From Atopsyche davidsoni (taxonomy: Eukaryota; Arthropoda; Insecta; Trichoptera; Hydrobiosidae), in contig JAILWY010000011.1 in assembly GCA_022113835.1 (NCBI GenBank), forward strand, positions 1,302,001-1,366,000: DNA of 64,000 nucleotides. The letters run 5' to 3'. The number at the start of each line of letters is the position of its first letter. The first letter of the stretch is position 1. Of this stretch, positions 1-12,900 are shown in pieces. Both the position numbers and the translations under genes were made by a program. The notes below the pieces were generated by a model. That model searched no databases. It worked only from the letters and a program-made list of their open reading frames with translations, and had not been told where the DNA came from.

Positions 1-3000
1 CAGGACATTTTTTAAAATGCTGTAATTTAATATTCATATTTGAAGGACAAAATAAAGGATTTCTGTATGATTTATTTAAGTTGTTCAGTAAGAGATTTTA
101 TAAATTAACAATTGAATGTAAAACTATGTAAATTTTGGCAGCCGTAACAGTTATTTACAATTTCTTCAAATATGCATGCTTTGCTTTGCAACTCGACAAC
201 TCATTTTAATACATGTATGTGCCTTTATTAACAGCTTTTAGGGCCATTAATCACACAATTAAAATACATCATACAGATAAGGCCTTAATGTATATTTAAT
301 TTTTTGTAAAAATTTCAGTCCTCTGGAAAACTAGATTGCTGAGATTTGGGTTGTTTGATTAATTGTAACATTTTCAGAATGTTAACTATATTTAAATAAG
401 ATTATAAGCCATAAACAGTTGGTGTAGTCAAGACTTTGTTCATATATGTATGGCTTGTTTGTTTCCGTTATTTGCCTGCGTGTTACTAACCAAGTTATCA
501 ATGTTGTTTGGATTCAATCGTTCATGTGAATGTGAGTTGTGAAGTGTCACCATTAGCAGTTTCAAAATGCACTTTTTAGCTTTTTGCTTTCTTTGTCCTC
601 ATATTTAATAAACTAAAACTTGTATGACTATTTTTAAAATAATGTGTGTAATTAATATGGATAAGTAAATATATTTTGAGTGTAATTTTAAGAATACTTT
701 GTTGGCTTTTTTGGTCTACTGTACAGTAGGGTATATGGGACACATGTATAGATTGACGACTACTCGTTTTCGACTTCACAACATTACATGCTCTAAATAA
801 ACCAATTTACTACTAACAATCATACTCTTTTAGAGTTAGCCCCTGAGAATGGAAGACCGGCTTGTAATGTTTCCAGCGTTTGCTTTGTAAACAGGATGAA
901 TTTTCTCCCTGAGAATAATTTATAATTTTCATTTATATTCAACCATTCAATCTAACTTTTAAATTATTAAACAGATTCATTTTAAATCCATTTCTTTGAA
1001 AAATTAATATAAATACATTAAACCTTTTTTAAAACAAGTGTGAGCGGTTTTATTAACGAACCTGCTCCAAAGATATACTATACGCAAGTTACGAGTTTTT
1101 TTTATATAATAGACTATTATTTACAGGAATTGTACTGAGCTCTCTGAAAATGTCAGCGTTTTATCGAAATGTTGCTAAATACTGTTGAAAGTCAATAAAT
1201 TTTGACACAATAGTAAATGTATAACGTGACTTCTAAAAGATCACTAGAATACCAGTAAAAGTTGAAAATGAAATGATCATTGTGAAATTCATCTGAGTCG
1301 AAGACGAGTGGTCCACAGTAGCCCACGAATAATCTTATATGTGTAACAAAGGAACAAAAATACAAATGTGTTCAATTAGCAAGAAAACTACATTATAATG
1401 AAAATTCCCTGGGACTGTATCTAATGTAATACTAAATGTTAATGAAAACCAAATTTGGGTGTATTTGCTAAGAAACGTAATTTTTAGCAAAATAGCAGAA
1501 TTCTATTGTAAATGAAACGTTTGCTATTTGTAATTACTCCAATATATCCCTAATTTTACTTGTATTTTTTTATTATATCCATCTATGAATAAATAATATA
1601 GTAAAACAGCAGCAAAACTCTTTCCTTTCCTGTCAACAAAAATGAATGTGATTTTGTGCAAAAAAAGACTGTAGATTAAAATAAAGATGAAAGAAAAAAA
1701 AACAAAATAATAAAATTGATCTGACGATGCATTTATTAAAATGTAGATCTAGATATTTGCATTCTAAAAATTCTGATTTATCAGATATTTTTTGATGATT
1801 ATTGCAATAGTTGGATTTTACAACTAAATTAAATTGATGATGTGATATACTACACCAGAAATTTATAACAAAACAGTAATAAATATTTTGTTTGCACACA
1901 ATATATCAATATTTTGAAAAACCAATAATTTTGTTTATCATTGTAAAAGCAACTGTAAATTGAAAATACGCCACTTGAGTTTCAAAATAACTATTTATTT
2001 CAAAACATTTCACAGGCTTATAGGTCAATTACTGGGAAATCCACTTTGAAAACAATCACCAGTATCTATTAATGTTTATCAATTGTAAGTTTACACATTT
2101 TATTACACCTGGGTATACTGATTTTAAATGGAGACGTCATTATTGAAAGCTACTGAAAATCAAATCATTCGTACATATGATGATACAATACAATAGAATA
2201 CGTACTTGTGATGCTGCCTCAAACTAACGCATTTGTAAGTTACCTTCTAGGATATTTTATTTTATTAATAAACTATGAACTAATCCAAAGCTAATGGCAA
2301 ATTAGAGTCATGCTTAGTCGACTTCGAATATGTTTCTCCGTTGCAGTCATAGTCATAGTAGTTTCAATGAAAATTGCAATAAAAATATTTTGTACATGTT
2401 AACTTTCACACAATCACTACACTTGTGTTCAATATTCACGGTTAAAACCATCAATTTATCGAAATAAATAAATAAGAATGTTCACTAACCTTAGAGGATG
2501 TGGTCAAACGTCATCCAAGGATGCGGTGATGAACTGTAGATTTCCCATGGAAGTCAAATAAAACTCGTCTGTTCACGGCTTTTCTGGTAATTCTCTGAGG
2601 AATTCCAATGTCATTATTAATTATTGGGACTCGATGAAACAATGTATTTCGAAAATAATAAATTATGTATAAACAATTCATAAAACACGTTTTATTATTA
2701 TTCTATATTTATTAATCTTGCATTTAGCAGGGTTGTCCAATAAAAAATATTTTTACAATAAAAAAGAATCATACCTTGATATTATATGGTTGAATTGTTG
2801 GTCTTTTCAGAATAATTTTACAATTAATTAATACAAAACAAACAAGTTTGACCCCAATGAAATATGTTTTAAATTCAACAATTTTAACATCTGGGCTTAT
2901 AAATAAATATTTGATTCTTTCATTTATATTTTTTACTATACTGTACATTTTGTATGAGATTCCCTTCGTTATTACCCTACGTATTGTTTGATTCTTAGTT

Positions 3001-3348
3001 TACTAGTTGTTAAGTTATACTAGATATAAATTCTTACTAGAAGAAGGTACTCTCTTTACTAAAACAAACCCCGTTCAACAAATGATAATTGCTCTAAATG
3101 AAATGAATTTAGTAAAAAAATATCATGAATGATAATAAAAACTGAAAATGTACTTTAATTAAAAAGCCTTACTTAGTATATATTTTGTATATTTTATGGC
3201 AGCCCTGAATTGCCTGATATAAAAACCGATTTTACGTACATATATATTAAGATATCAATTAATTATTTTACTCATTTTCAATCGGGCATTGACACAAGCT
3301 CGTTGTTTACGTTCTTGCAAAAAAACAACTTTATTTATTTGCACTAAA
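1..3348. other. AT-rich intergenic region, no gene recognised
   Basis: This is the sequence upstream of the first vanin-like gene. I found no reading frame with recognisable protein similarity, no convincing splice-bounded exon and no RNA gene. Several AATAAA motifs occur, so the left part could be the 3' flank or untranslated tail of a gene outside the window, but this cannot be shown. No clear TATA or initiator could be assigned for the gene starting at 3349. Confidence 0.5.
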
Positions 3349-6300
3349 ATGGAGTTAAAATTTTTAACTTTCTTTATATCACTATCCATAGTTATTGCTA
3401 GTGCTTCAGTTCAAGTAAGTTAACATAACAGTTTAATGTGTAACACTCCAAAATTTTATATGCTCAGCCAAATGGCTAGAAGTGCTCATTTCAAAAAGTA
3501 TTTAGTTATCTCGAAGCCGTTTAGCTCCAAGCATATTTGAAATCAATATTATTATATACTAGAAATGTAGCCCGTCACAGAATGACGCGCATTCGATGAA
3601 CAATGCTTACAATAATAAGATGAATAATGCTTTAATTTTGTACCATCAGTTGGATGAAGGTGCGAAGTTCTGTGATATACATGGCCTTGAACTTTGAAGC
3701 AGAGTGGCCCACTGTTAATTTAGCTCCCATTGATGCAAAAGATATACTGTTATTGTATGATCTTATTTTTCTCTTGAAATTTCCATTATAAATATCCTTT
3801 AAATATACTGGGGAAATAGGCCTTGCTGGTAATTTCACTTTACTTTTGTGACAGTAATCGTTGAACTTTCCATCTGATGGGTTTTCTGCTTGATAATGTA
3901 AAGCATTGCAGAATCGACAGGTCACACTAATCCGAAGACAAACGCAGCGTTCGCTGTGCATCAGTTTCTTTTTGTCTTGAGGTCGATGCGCGTACTCGAA
4001 TTTTAAGAAGACGCTGCTCACGTTTTCCTTCCAACTCATTGCTTGACATTTATGTCACATTTCGTGTCACAAACAACGCATCACTTTTCACTGCACTGTT
4101 ATTTATTTGATGCAGTCTTTATCACGTTCAATAGTGCAATTCTTTTTTAATTACGTTTTCTGTGCGTAGAAGGTGTTATTTTGAGTTATCAATGATGTGA
4201 TTAATAATTTCTAATGCAATTTCGATAAAAAAATAGAGATGGCATTTGTGTCAAACTGACATAAGCTGGAAATTCCTTAGAAGCATCCAAAATTTGTTTT
4301 TTTTGTAAAAGTTCTAAATTTGAAATTCTCACGGTGGAGAACAGAAGCATATAATTCGTACATATTGAAACTCGCTAAAGCATATTTTAAAGTTCATGAA
4401 TGAAAATATTATCCTATCGTCTTGAAATTCGGCACATAGCTGCGGAAAAATTTACTTAACTTATGTGCAAAAAATCAGCGTTGTATCTTTTAAGATATTC
4501 TATAGAAAACCAAAAATCGAAACATACACACATACACACAATGGCTATTATATATATTAGATTTTTTTTTTAATAGTCATCAGAGAACTCGCCTGCTTAT
4601 TTTACAATTGTATATCACCCAGATGTGCAAAATCATATAGAGGTAGATTATAAATTTTATTAATCAACTAAAAATAATTCAATATTATTATTTGTTACAT
4701 ATTGAATGCTTTATCAAGTATTATCTAAAGCAGGGGTGGCCAACTTTTGCGTACATAAGATCTACTTTTTATCTTAAAAATGTGTTGCGATCGACTTGTC
4801 TGAGTGGGAAGAGGGAGGTATGAAATGCATGCTGTGTATATACACTGTGCTTTAGCACGAGGTTCACTAGATAAACAAAATATATGTATACATACGAATC
4901 TACCTATGTGAAAAACGATATAATTTTAAGTATGAAAATGTAGATCCTAAACAAGAATAAATATATTCTACGCTAATAGCGATCAACCAATATTGACTTC
5001 GTGATCGACTTGTTGGCAACCCCTGCTCTAAAGAATCTCTAATCATAATATTTTAAAATCTTAATATAAATCTTCAAAAGGTTTCAAGCATTGATGATTA
5101 GATATAAAATCTTATTGTAAGATCGCTTACCATTTGTATTTCTCAAATTCCTTTTTCTGTATTTCACAACATATGCAACATACCACTTATGCAACCATTT
5201 TCATTTATTAAAAATAAACACTATTTTCTAATTAACAGCAAATAGATAGTAAGTCCACGTACAGAGCTGGCGTGGTCGAATACCACCCAGACACGACAGC
5301 TGCATTTGAAGAGATTAATTTAGAAAGCTATCTAAAGTTTATCGACGAGGCCAGTGAACAGGTGAGTGTAGAATATTGTTATTTCGTTTTGATAATTTAT
5401 TGTTAACTATTAAATTGGATATTAAAAGGATGACACTGACACTGATATGCCAATCATGTGTTATTAATAGACAATACTTTAGGGTTGTTAGAACCAATAC
5501 ATACTCTTTTACTGTCTATTGTTAGTAAAATACAGCACATCAAATAAATCTTTGGTATACTGTGAGAAAACAGTTTTAATTTATAAATTTGATAAAAAAA
5601 AAAATTATTTCACTGCTACAATGTTTAAAGGAGATCTACAAAAAGTTCATAAGATATCAATGCCAGGTTACCATTTATTACAATCTCAATATCACGTGTT
5701 ACTGGAACGTCTTTATAACTTACTGATGTCTTGTTTACAGGCGAGGTTTACCCATTATTAAAAAAAAGACTCCCTGATAGTTCAGAGTTTACAGCCTTTA
5801 AGATGTTCTTAAATATGTTTAATAGCTTTGCGCAATACTAGTAGCAATTTTATACAATTCGTATTCATCCGTGTGGATTTACGAACATGTAACAATAGCA
5901 TGGCAAGAAATTTTTGTGTAACAATAAGTGTATGGAAACCGACAAACAAATATGCTATACTGTAAATTTTAACTTGCACTTTTCAGAATGTTGATATTCT
6001 TGTATTCCCTGAATCAAGTCTCAATAGAGATTGGTCAAACTCTCTGAGAACGATAAACGCTGCCTTCCCTGTACCACACGGGAATGAAAAATCAAATCCA
6101 TGCACAGATGAATCACCACACTCAAAGGTATGATAAGATTCCTACTCCTAAGTTCTGAAAACCTCTAGTGATTATGAAGAAGTAAAATATGTCATACAAA
6201 TGTAATAAAATACTATTTTCTGATGAAATTTTTTAAAAAAGACATTATAATTGCACAATCAAACCACACATGATTAATTAACTAAATAACGTTTTATGCA

Positions 6301-9119
6301 ATAACGCTCGGTGATCACCTTTAAATTGTATCAGCCTTTCAATACTTACGCTATTTCAATTAGAAATTGCATTTTGTATTTCAACTTATAAGAAGAATTT
6401 ATTTATTTAACAATTTATCGAACGAATAATCTAAATATCATTTTGTTTTGTTCATTGTTTGGTAAAAATTTTTTTTCAGATATTGGCAAGTCTTTCTTGT
6501 GCTGCAAGACAAAAGAAAATATATATAGTAGTGAATGTTGTGGAAATCGACAACTGCAACGACATTGAAAATACAAGATGCATTGAAAGTAATACTTTAT
6601 TATTCAATACAAATGTTGTATTTGATAGAAATGGCACCATCATATCCAGGTTATTATTTAATAAATTTTTTTAAAAATTAAATAATCCACTTTATACTCC
6701 CAAGCTATGGATGACCAAGGTGTTAAATAAATCAAAAGGATTTAATAAAATGCCACAACTATCCACAATTTAGATCAAACAAATAGTAAATTTATTACGC
6801 TAACATTTTGTTAATTAATGGTAAATACTATTTTATAAAATCTATATGATATATTTAACACTCTACAATTCAATCAGTTTTCCAGAAAATGGGGGCAGAT
6901 AAAAAAACAAGCCAGTAGAAAGCAGTATTTACCATTATTTGTATCAACACGTAACTTTGTACAATCTTTAATTCTATTTACTCCCAATATTTATTATGTT
7001 CAGCAATAACTTTTGAAGTAAAATAAGAAACAGCCCTCGTCAATGAAATTTGGTCAACAGAGCTTAAAATAAAAATAGTCTTTCTTTTTAATATCTACAT
7101 ATAAATTTGTCATGCTCCTTGTTACAGGTATCGTAAGATTAACCTTTACGGAGAGAAAGGTTTCACTCCGTCCTTGGATAATGAGTTGGGTGTATTCGAA
7201 ACAGACTTTGACGTAAAGTTTGGTCATTTTATTTGCTTTGATCTGATATTCCAGCAGCCCGCCGTTCAAGTTATTGAAAAAGAAAACGTACAGAATATTG
7301 TCTTTCCGGCTATGTGGTTCTCACAACTACCATTTTTGACTGGTAAACTAAATAGAAATTAAAACTCAATGGTTAAACGATTGATTTGACTGCTAAATCA
7401 AAATATAATTAATTATATTTTTAGCGGTGCAGATACAAGAAAGCTTTGCATTTTCTCACAATATCAACTTATTAGCAGCCGGAGCAAATAACCCTTTCAA
7501 AGGAAGCACAGGTTAAAATATTTTATTACTTGGCAAATACTTTTGAATTGTTTTGTTTGACGTATATAGAAAGATTTATCTATATTTAATCCCGCTGATT
7601 AATTGTTAGTATTTGTAGCTATGTTGCAATATTGTCTGACAGTATTAAATAAAACTAAAGGCAAAAATGTTTTTTTTACAGATGATCTTAGCGGGAAAAG
7701 CTTATACTTAATCATACTATAATTGTATTTCATAAGATTTAAAATATATTTCATCAAACATATTTCATAAGAGTTTTAAAAAATTTTGTTCAATCAATTT
7801 TTGGTGATTTTTTTATAGGAAGTGGAATATACTCCGGTAAAAATGGTGCCCTTGTCTCAACGATGAATGGAGAAGTGACTAGCGAGTTGCTAGTAGCAGA
7901 GCTGCCCAAGAATCCGTCACAAAGTATTTTAAAGAAAGAGACGCCGACCAAACCTGTCAATAAACCGAGCGTGATGGACGGGCTATTTCTAAAGACTGAT
8001 AGGTTGGGTGAATATAATTCACAGTTAATTGACGAGAGTATTAATCAGCAATTCATCAACATCAGTCACGGCAATGTCGAATGCTATTTTGATATTGCAA
8101 TTAATAAGAAGTTTACGCCATTATATAATGTAAGTTGATATTTTTAAAGTAAACCCAATTAGCTGGTGAATGAATAGTTAAAGATTACTTATTTGTTACT
8201 TGAATGCGGGAGATGAACTGGCGATAATTTAGTCAAGAGTCAATAGTCTTATCATAATTAATGATCGCTCCTTTTTAGAGTGGAACTGAGCATTACAGAT
8301 ATAGAGCGATTGTATTTGACGGAATCAAAACTACCTCCTACAAGACCAGAGGAATGTCCAACTGCGCGATTGTAGCTTGCACAAATGAAGAACTTGAAAC
8401 ATGTGCCAAAAGGTTTGCTTATTCATTTATCACATCAATTAATGAATTTTTTAACCTATTAGACAACAGCATATGAGAATTACTACTATAGAAAAGCATT
8501 ACTACAGTTTTTTTTTCAATTTAAATGCTTTTTTGTAGTGGGTATGAATTCTATTCGCTGTACAAAAATATTCCCTTAAATTTAAAAAAAAATAACTTAC
8601 AATATTTTGGAGTTACTACAGTATTTGCACATTTATAAATGTTTTTGATTATGATAAATTGCTTTCTTTTAATAATAATACAAATTATTCAGTTTTTGTT
8701 TACTTTTTCACAAATTTATCTAAAATACTACAATCTTATGCTCGTATAATTTTAGATTTCCATCGTATTCATCTCTGAAGCCCGTGTTTGAATTTACGAG
8801 AATTGAATTGACTGCTATTGTTTTAAAACCTGAATATAACTCGTCAATGGAGTCAACCAATATTGTATATCATCCAGTCACTCTCAGCACTTCCATTACA
8901 CCGATTCCTCTTCAAAACATCAAATATACGATAGAAGATGTACCACAGAATATTGATAAACAACAAGTCAGCATGATTCTAGAAGAGCCGACGTCTGAAC
9001 TGTTGTCTTTTGGAGTTTATGGAAGAATATATGAAAGAGATGAATTCGTCACAGCTAATGATTTGTATAAACTTTATAAAGCTGATTTTATTAAATTCCT
9101 ACTAAAAATCAAGATCTAA
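3349..9119 (+). CDS. Vanin-like protein 1 (pantetheinase/biotinidase family, secreted amidohydrolase), 9 exons
   Basis: Exons: 3349-3414, 5239-5361, 5987-6127, 6480-6649, 7128-7342, 7425-7511, 7819-8129, 8279-8412 and 8756-9119; 1611 nt, 536 residues, close to the roughly 500 residues of vertebrate vanins. All introns are GT-AG and the phases join without a break. Exon 1 is a signal peptide (MELKFLTFFISLSIVIASA), which fixes the start and predicts secretion. The nitrilase-fold triad is visible: Glu72 in VFPES, Lys170 in YRKINLYGE and Cys203 in GHFICFD. The C-terminal base-domain motif NIVYHPVT is also present. Family members hydrolyse pantetheine to pantothenate and cysteamine, or biotinyl amides; the substrate here is not known. 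The C-terminus is hydrophilic and gives no sign of a GPI signal. Intron 1 carries a Helitron and a hAT-type MITE. A tandem paralogue follows. Confidence 0.93.
3559..4561 (-). mobile_element. Helitron fragment (1.0 kb) in intron 1 of vanin-like gene 1
   Basis: Read on the minus strand the element begins TCTAATATATATAATAGCC at 4561 and ends ...CATTTCTAG at 3559. This is the TC...CTRR structure of Helitrons, between a flanking A and T and without a target duplication. It carries an open frame at 3632-4039 (-) with the pattern FCNAL...GKFNDYCHKSKVKLP followed by IRSYNNSISFASMGA. That resembles the cysteine-bearing N-terminal part of Helitron Rep/helicase proteins. The HUH nuclease and helicase motifs are absent, so the copy is not autonomous. 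Confidence 0.78.
4731..5025. mobile_element. hAT-type MITE with 8-bp target duplication
   Basis: The ends are inverted repeats: CAGGGGTGGCCAA on the left and TTGGCAACCCCTG on the right. They are flanked by atctaaag (4723-4730) and ctctaaag (5026-5033), an 8-bp target duplication with one mismatch, as expected for the hAT superfamily. It is 295 bp long and has no coding capacity. A diverged relative lies at about 29228-29548. Confidence 0.85.
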
Positions 9120-9132
9120 GTGAACAAAAAAG

Positions 9133-9138
9133 AATAAA
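9133..9138 (+). terminator. Polyadenylation signal of vanin-like gene 1
   Basis: AATAAA lies 14 bp past the stop codon of the first vanin-like gene and is followed by T-rich sequence. A very short 3' untranslated region is inferred. Confidence 0.5.
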
Positions 9139-9778
9139 GAAAATAGTAAATTTACCCTTGTGAGGTTTTATTTTCATATCCGTTGTGTGAAATATATAAA
9201 ACATTAGTATAATTCATTTTTATATGAAAGTCACATAAGCCGTATGATAATGAAGAGGCCAACACCACGAGACAAAACATTACTCTGTACGAGTCAGAAG
9301 CTGCAGGTGAAAAATGAGTAAATTCGAACTGTTATCCTTGCCTTCATGCACCAGCCTCGAAACCATTTCTTCCGATTCTTAACACGCTTGTTTGTAAGCT
9401 ACGGGAGCCCTCATTCATACCCTGGTGGAGCAGTCAATTTGTTAAATTGTTTTAATTATAAATTGCCTTAGGTTCAAAAAAAATTACAAGAAACAAAATT
9501 CTGTGTAGCGGGTTTTCTGTGATTTCCCTGTATACAAAGCAAATGCTAGAGGTGTACCTAGCCGGGAATGCTTTTTACTGCTTGCTTGTTGTATATGTGA
9601 CAATGTCAGAAAACTTATCTCAAAGGGTATTTTATTTAGATTTCCACCGAAAGCAGACATTCAAGGTTTTTCTAATAAATTCACCATCGGCCCAGCAGTC
9701 TTTGAGCATTTGATGACATTTGTAATGACAATGTAATGCTATCAGAGCGACAGTTTGATTAACCTGGAAGCGCATCAA
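9139..9778. other. Intergenic spacer between the vanin-like genes
   Basis: No gene is seen. About 9515-9585 (gatttccctgtatac followed by gcaaatgctagag) resembles the tail of the SINE-like element at 47840-48055, so a decayed SINE remnant is likely. Confidence 0.4.
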
Positions 9779-9818
9779 TTCATATAACTACAAATGCATC
9801 AGCAGCCGTTGCATACGA

Positions 9819-9826
9819 TGACGTCA
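9819..9826. promoter_or_regulatory. CRE palindrome TGACGTCA upstream of vanin-like gene 2
   Basis: A perfect cAMP-response-element/ATF octamer lies 156 bp before the start codon of the second vanin-like gene, inside a locally GC- and CpG-rich stretch (about 9780-9980) that looks like a promoter. Its use is inferred from position only. Confidence 0.45.
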
Positions 9827-9981
9827 CGCAATATCGTGAATCGCTAATCGGAGTCACAAAGCAAAGTTCGCATCGAGTAGGCCGAGCGTAAACAAAGACG
9901 GGCCAGTCGCTCGCCGCCGCTCTCGAGGGCGACACAGCTGGAAGCGAGCGTCCATCTTGCACCGCCTGACAGCTGATCGCC

Positions 9982-12900
9982 ATGAGGGAGATAGCGCTAT
10001 CTCTGCTCTTGTCTTGCCTTGCAGTCGTCGGCGCTTACAATCAGGTTCGAATTATAAATTATTTCCTTTGTCTATGGCTTTTGCAGCAGAACGAATATTT
10101 AACCTTTCTTCAGCGCCTTCCAATGGCTCGGTTACTTGTGGGGATTAAAAATTATTATTAAGTATTATTTAATTTTTTTAGACCTGTAGCAAGTTAACGA
10201 GTCCTTGTTTTGATTTGTACTTGAAAATAAACAAAGACTTCAGTGGCACATTTATTCTCGTCGCAAAGTAGACATTTCGGTTGACTATGCGATATCGAAA
10301 TACTGCACGTATTCATGAAGCACGCTAATAAATAATTAAATAATCTTATATATATATATTAATTATAATAAATACTTTGGTTGCTAATATTTTTTAAATA
10401 TATATAACAATTCTGTCATCTGAGTGACTAATTTGAGCGTTGTTAAATACAATTCGGCCCTGCCTCCCGCTTTCTTAAAACGTCACTGCAGCGATAATAA
10501 ATAAACTCGTGCTATTTTCGGTTGATATTTCGATCCATTGTTTAAAAATACCCTTCGTGTTATTTTAAACCGGTTCAATAACCGCGAGTTCAATACGGCC
10601 CTATTTTTAATCAAATTGTAATCCTTATCATTTTTGCAAAAAAATATCCACTTTCTCTGATCTAATTGGTCACATTTTTGCGAGTATAAAAAAAGGTTAA
10701 ATATCAAACAACAGCACATTAAAATTACTTTTAGCAATGCTTTAATACAGTATTTTTTTAAAATATTTTATATTTAAATAATTTAAAAAATCACTGGTTT
10801 ATTTTATTAATGTAAAAAGTACACAGATCAAGAATAAATCTGAATGTAAGATTTTTCGTCTAGTTTATTTATATTTTAATATTTCCTCGGTGCACTTACA
10901 CTCGAGTTCTACGCCTCATCTCTGAAAACTTTATTTTATTATAATATACCTGTGTTTACTTCTTTCTCGCAGTGAATACACTCCAACGATAATAGATCAT
11001 TACAGCCTTTTAAAATAAGTTCATTCAACTTGCATGATAACATCACCCATCTCAAACTCAGAAAATACCCGTTTTCTCTTATGTATCAAAATATAAATTT
11101 TATTGTAGGCAAGTATTAGATAAATTATATGTTTTATAAGATACCAAATCAACTACACGAGCACTGGCTCAGCATAAGTATATGCTCAGTGAAACGGTCG
11201 CCAACCTCATCTGAGGAGAGGCACCCGAAGAAGAAGAATCAATATATCACAAACCAGTCCATGTTAATCAAAATGCATTGCTTCCGATGCAATCACCGTG
11301 GTTACTTTGATTTGTTTTAGTCTGATAGATTAGAACTCCAATCGTGCAAATATTTGACCAAGCGAACTTCGATAGGAGTTTATCTACAGTACAGTTACAG
11401 TTTATCCATAGTACTGCATATAAATAGCACGGCTTCAGAACAATTGAAGGGTTGGCGAAACCGGTCACCAATAAAATTAAACTCCCAAAATTATTTTTTT
11501 AAATACTTAAGAGTATAGTATATTTATACTTATAGTGTGTAAGCAATAAAATCTCTGTATGTTTTGTTCATTGAATATAAAATAAATCTGAATCAATCAA
11601 TCAACGTTGCAAATATTGTAACAAATCTTTATTTACGAGGTATATTTAAATTCTAGGTTAATTAAAACATCAGGTTTTCTTTTCTACGACCGAGATATCA
11701 TTTTTTTTAATCCGACATCGTTTAATCTCGTTTGAACTCATAGTTGTTAAATTTCTCCATTGATGCTTGACCACTTGGAATTTCACCTGGTTTTATTGTA
11801 GGTCACGATAGTTTAATACTCAACTTTAATTAAAAGTAATAGATTTGTATTTGTTGAGTATAAAATAAAAATAATCGGTTATATTTTACTAATGAGATCC
11901 ACTGATTTTGAGATTTCGTCTTCATCGTGCTGGCGTCGTTTGAACAATTTGATTTTCAATACTCAAAATTGATAACTCATAAGATTGCATATATAACTTA
12001 AAACGGATTAAAGAAATTCATTTTGAAAAATTATTATTTGTTACAGAAAATGTATCTTAAGGGGGCGGATCCCTCTGATGGGTCCATTTTCGAGTTTTTT
12101 GATAATTTTTTGCGAAAAATCTACTGCACCGATAAAAAAAAAATTAATGCCAAAAGTTAAATACATTCCTTCTTCTACAGACAATTTTTTTTCTATTTCT
12201 TATAAATTTACTTTTCATATGATAAATATGTGTTTTCCCGATTGAAGTTTAGGAATTTGGTGATCATTATGACCGACGGATCTAGAACCCTAAGCATTTA
12301 GGTGTCGTTTTTTTAATTGGAATTAAAAGATTACATATAAACCTACGACAAGGGTTTAGTTTAAAAATTAAAAAAGAAAAAAACTTTAACAAATTTTGGT
12401 TTTGAAAAGTCGCCATTTTAAATTTTTTTTTAACATTTTCAAGACTTTATTTAACCATGGAAAATAACTGTAATTAAGTAATAAAAAATAATTCAATATA
12501 ATTTATAGTTTTTTCTAATATTCTGTAAATAAAATAACTTTCATTATAGAAAAATAAAGTGACACTTAAATAAATAAAATGACACGATTCGCAAAAAAGT
12601 GACAAAATCTTGCAAGTAAAAATACACCTTTTTTGTCAGTACGGAACTGACTCGGAAATTGAAATCGTGTCATTAGACAAAATTCTTTTGTCCCTACCTA
12701 CATAATTTTTTGATGAAAAGCGTAAAGGAAAAATATGTATTTAGCTATATATATTTTAAAATCAGCTGCGCGTATAAATAATGCAAGTTATGCGTATTTA
12801 ATTGGCAATACAAACAACATGGAGAATCACCTTCGGAGAGGTCGTGAAAGCCATGGAAGAGTATTGAACTCTGAACAGGTACAGAGATTATATTACTGAA

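Noticed and set aside
3632..4039. 135-codon minus-strand frame as a host gene
   Set aside because: Its cysteine pattern matches the Helitron N-terminal region and it lies wholly within Helitron ends.
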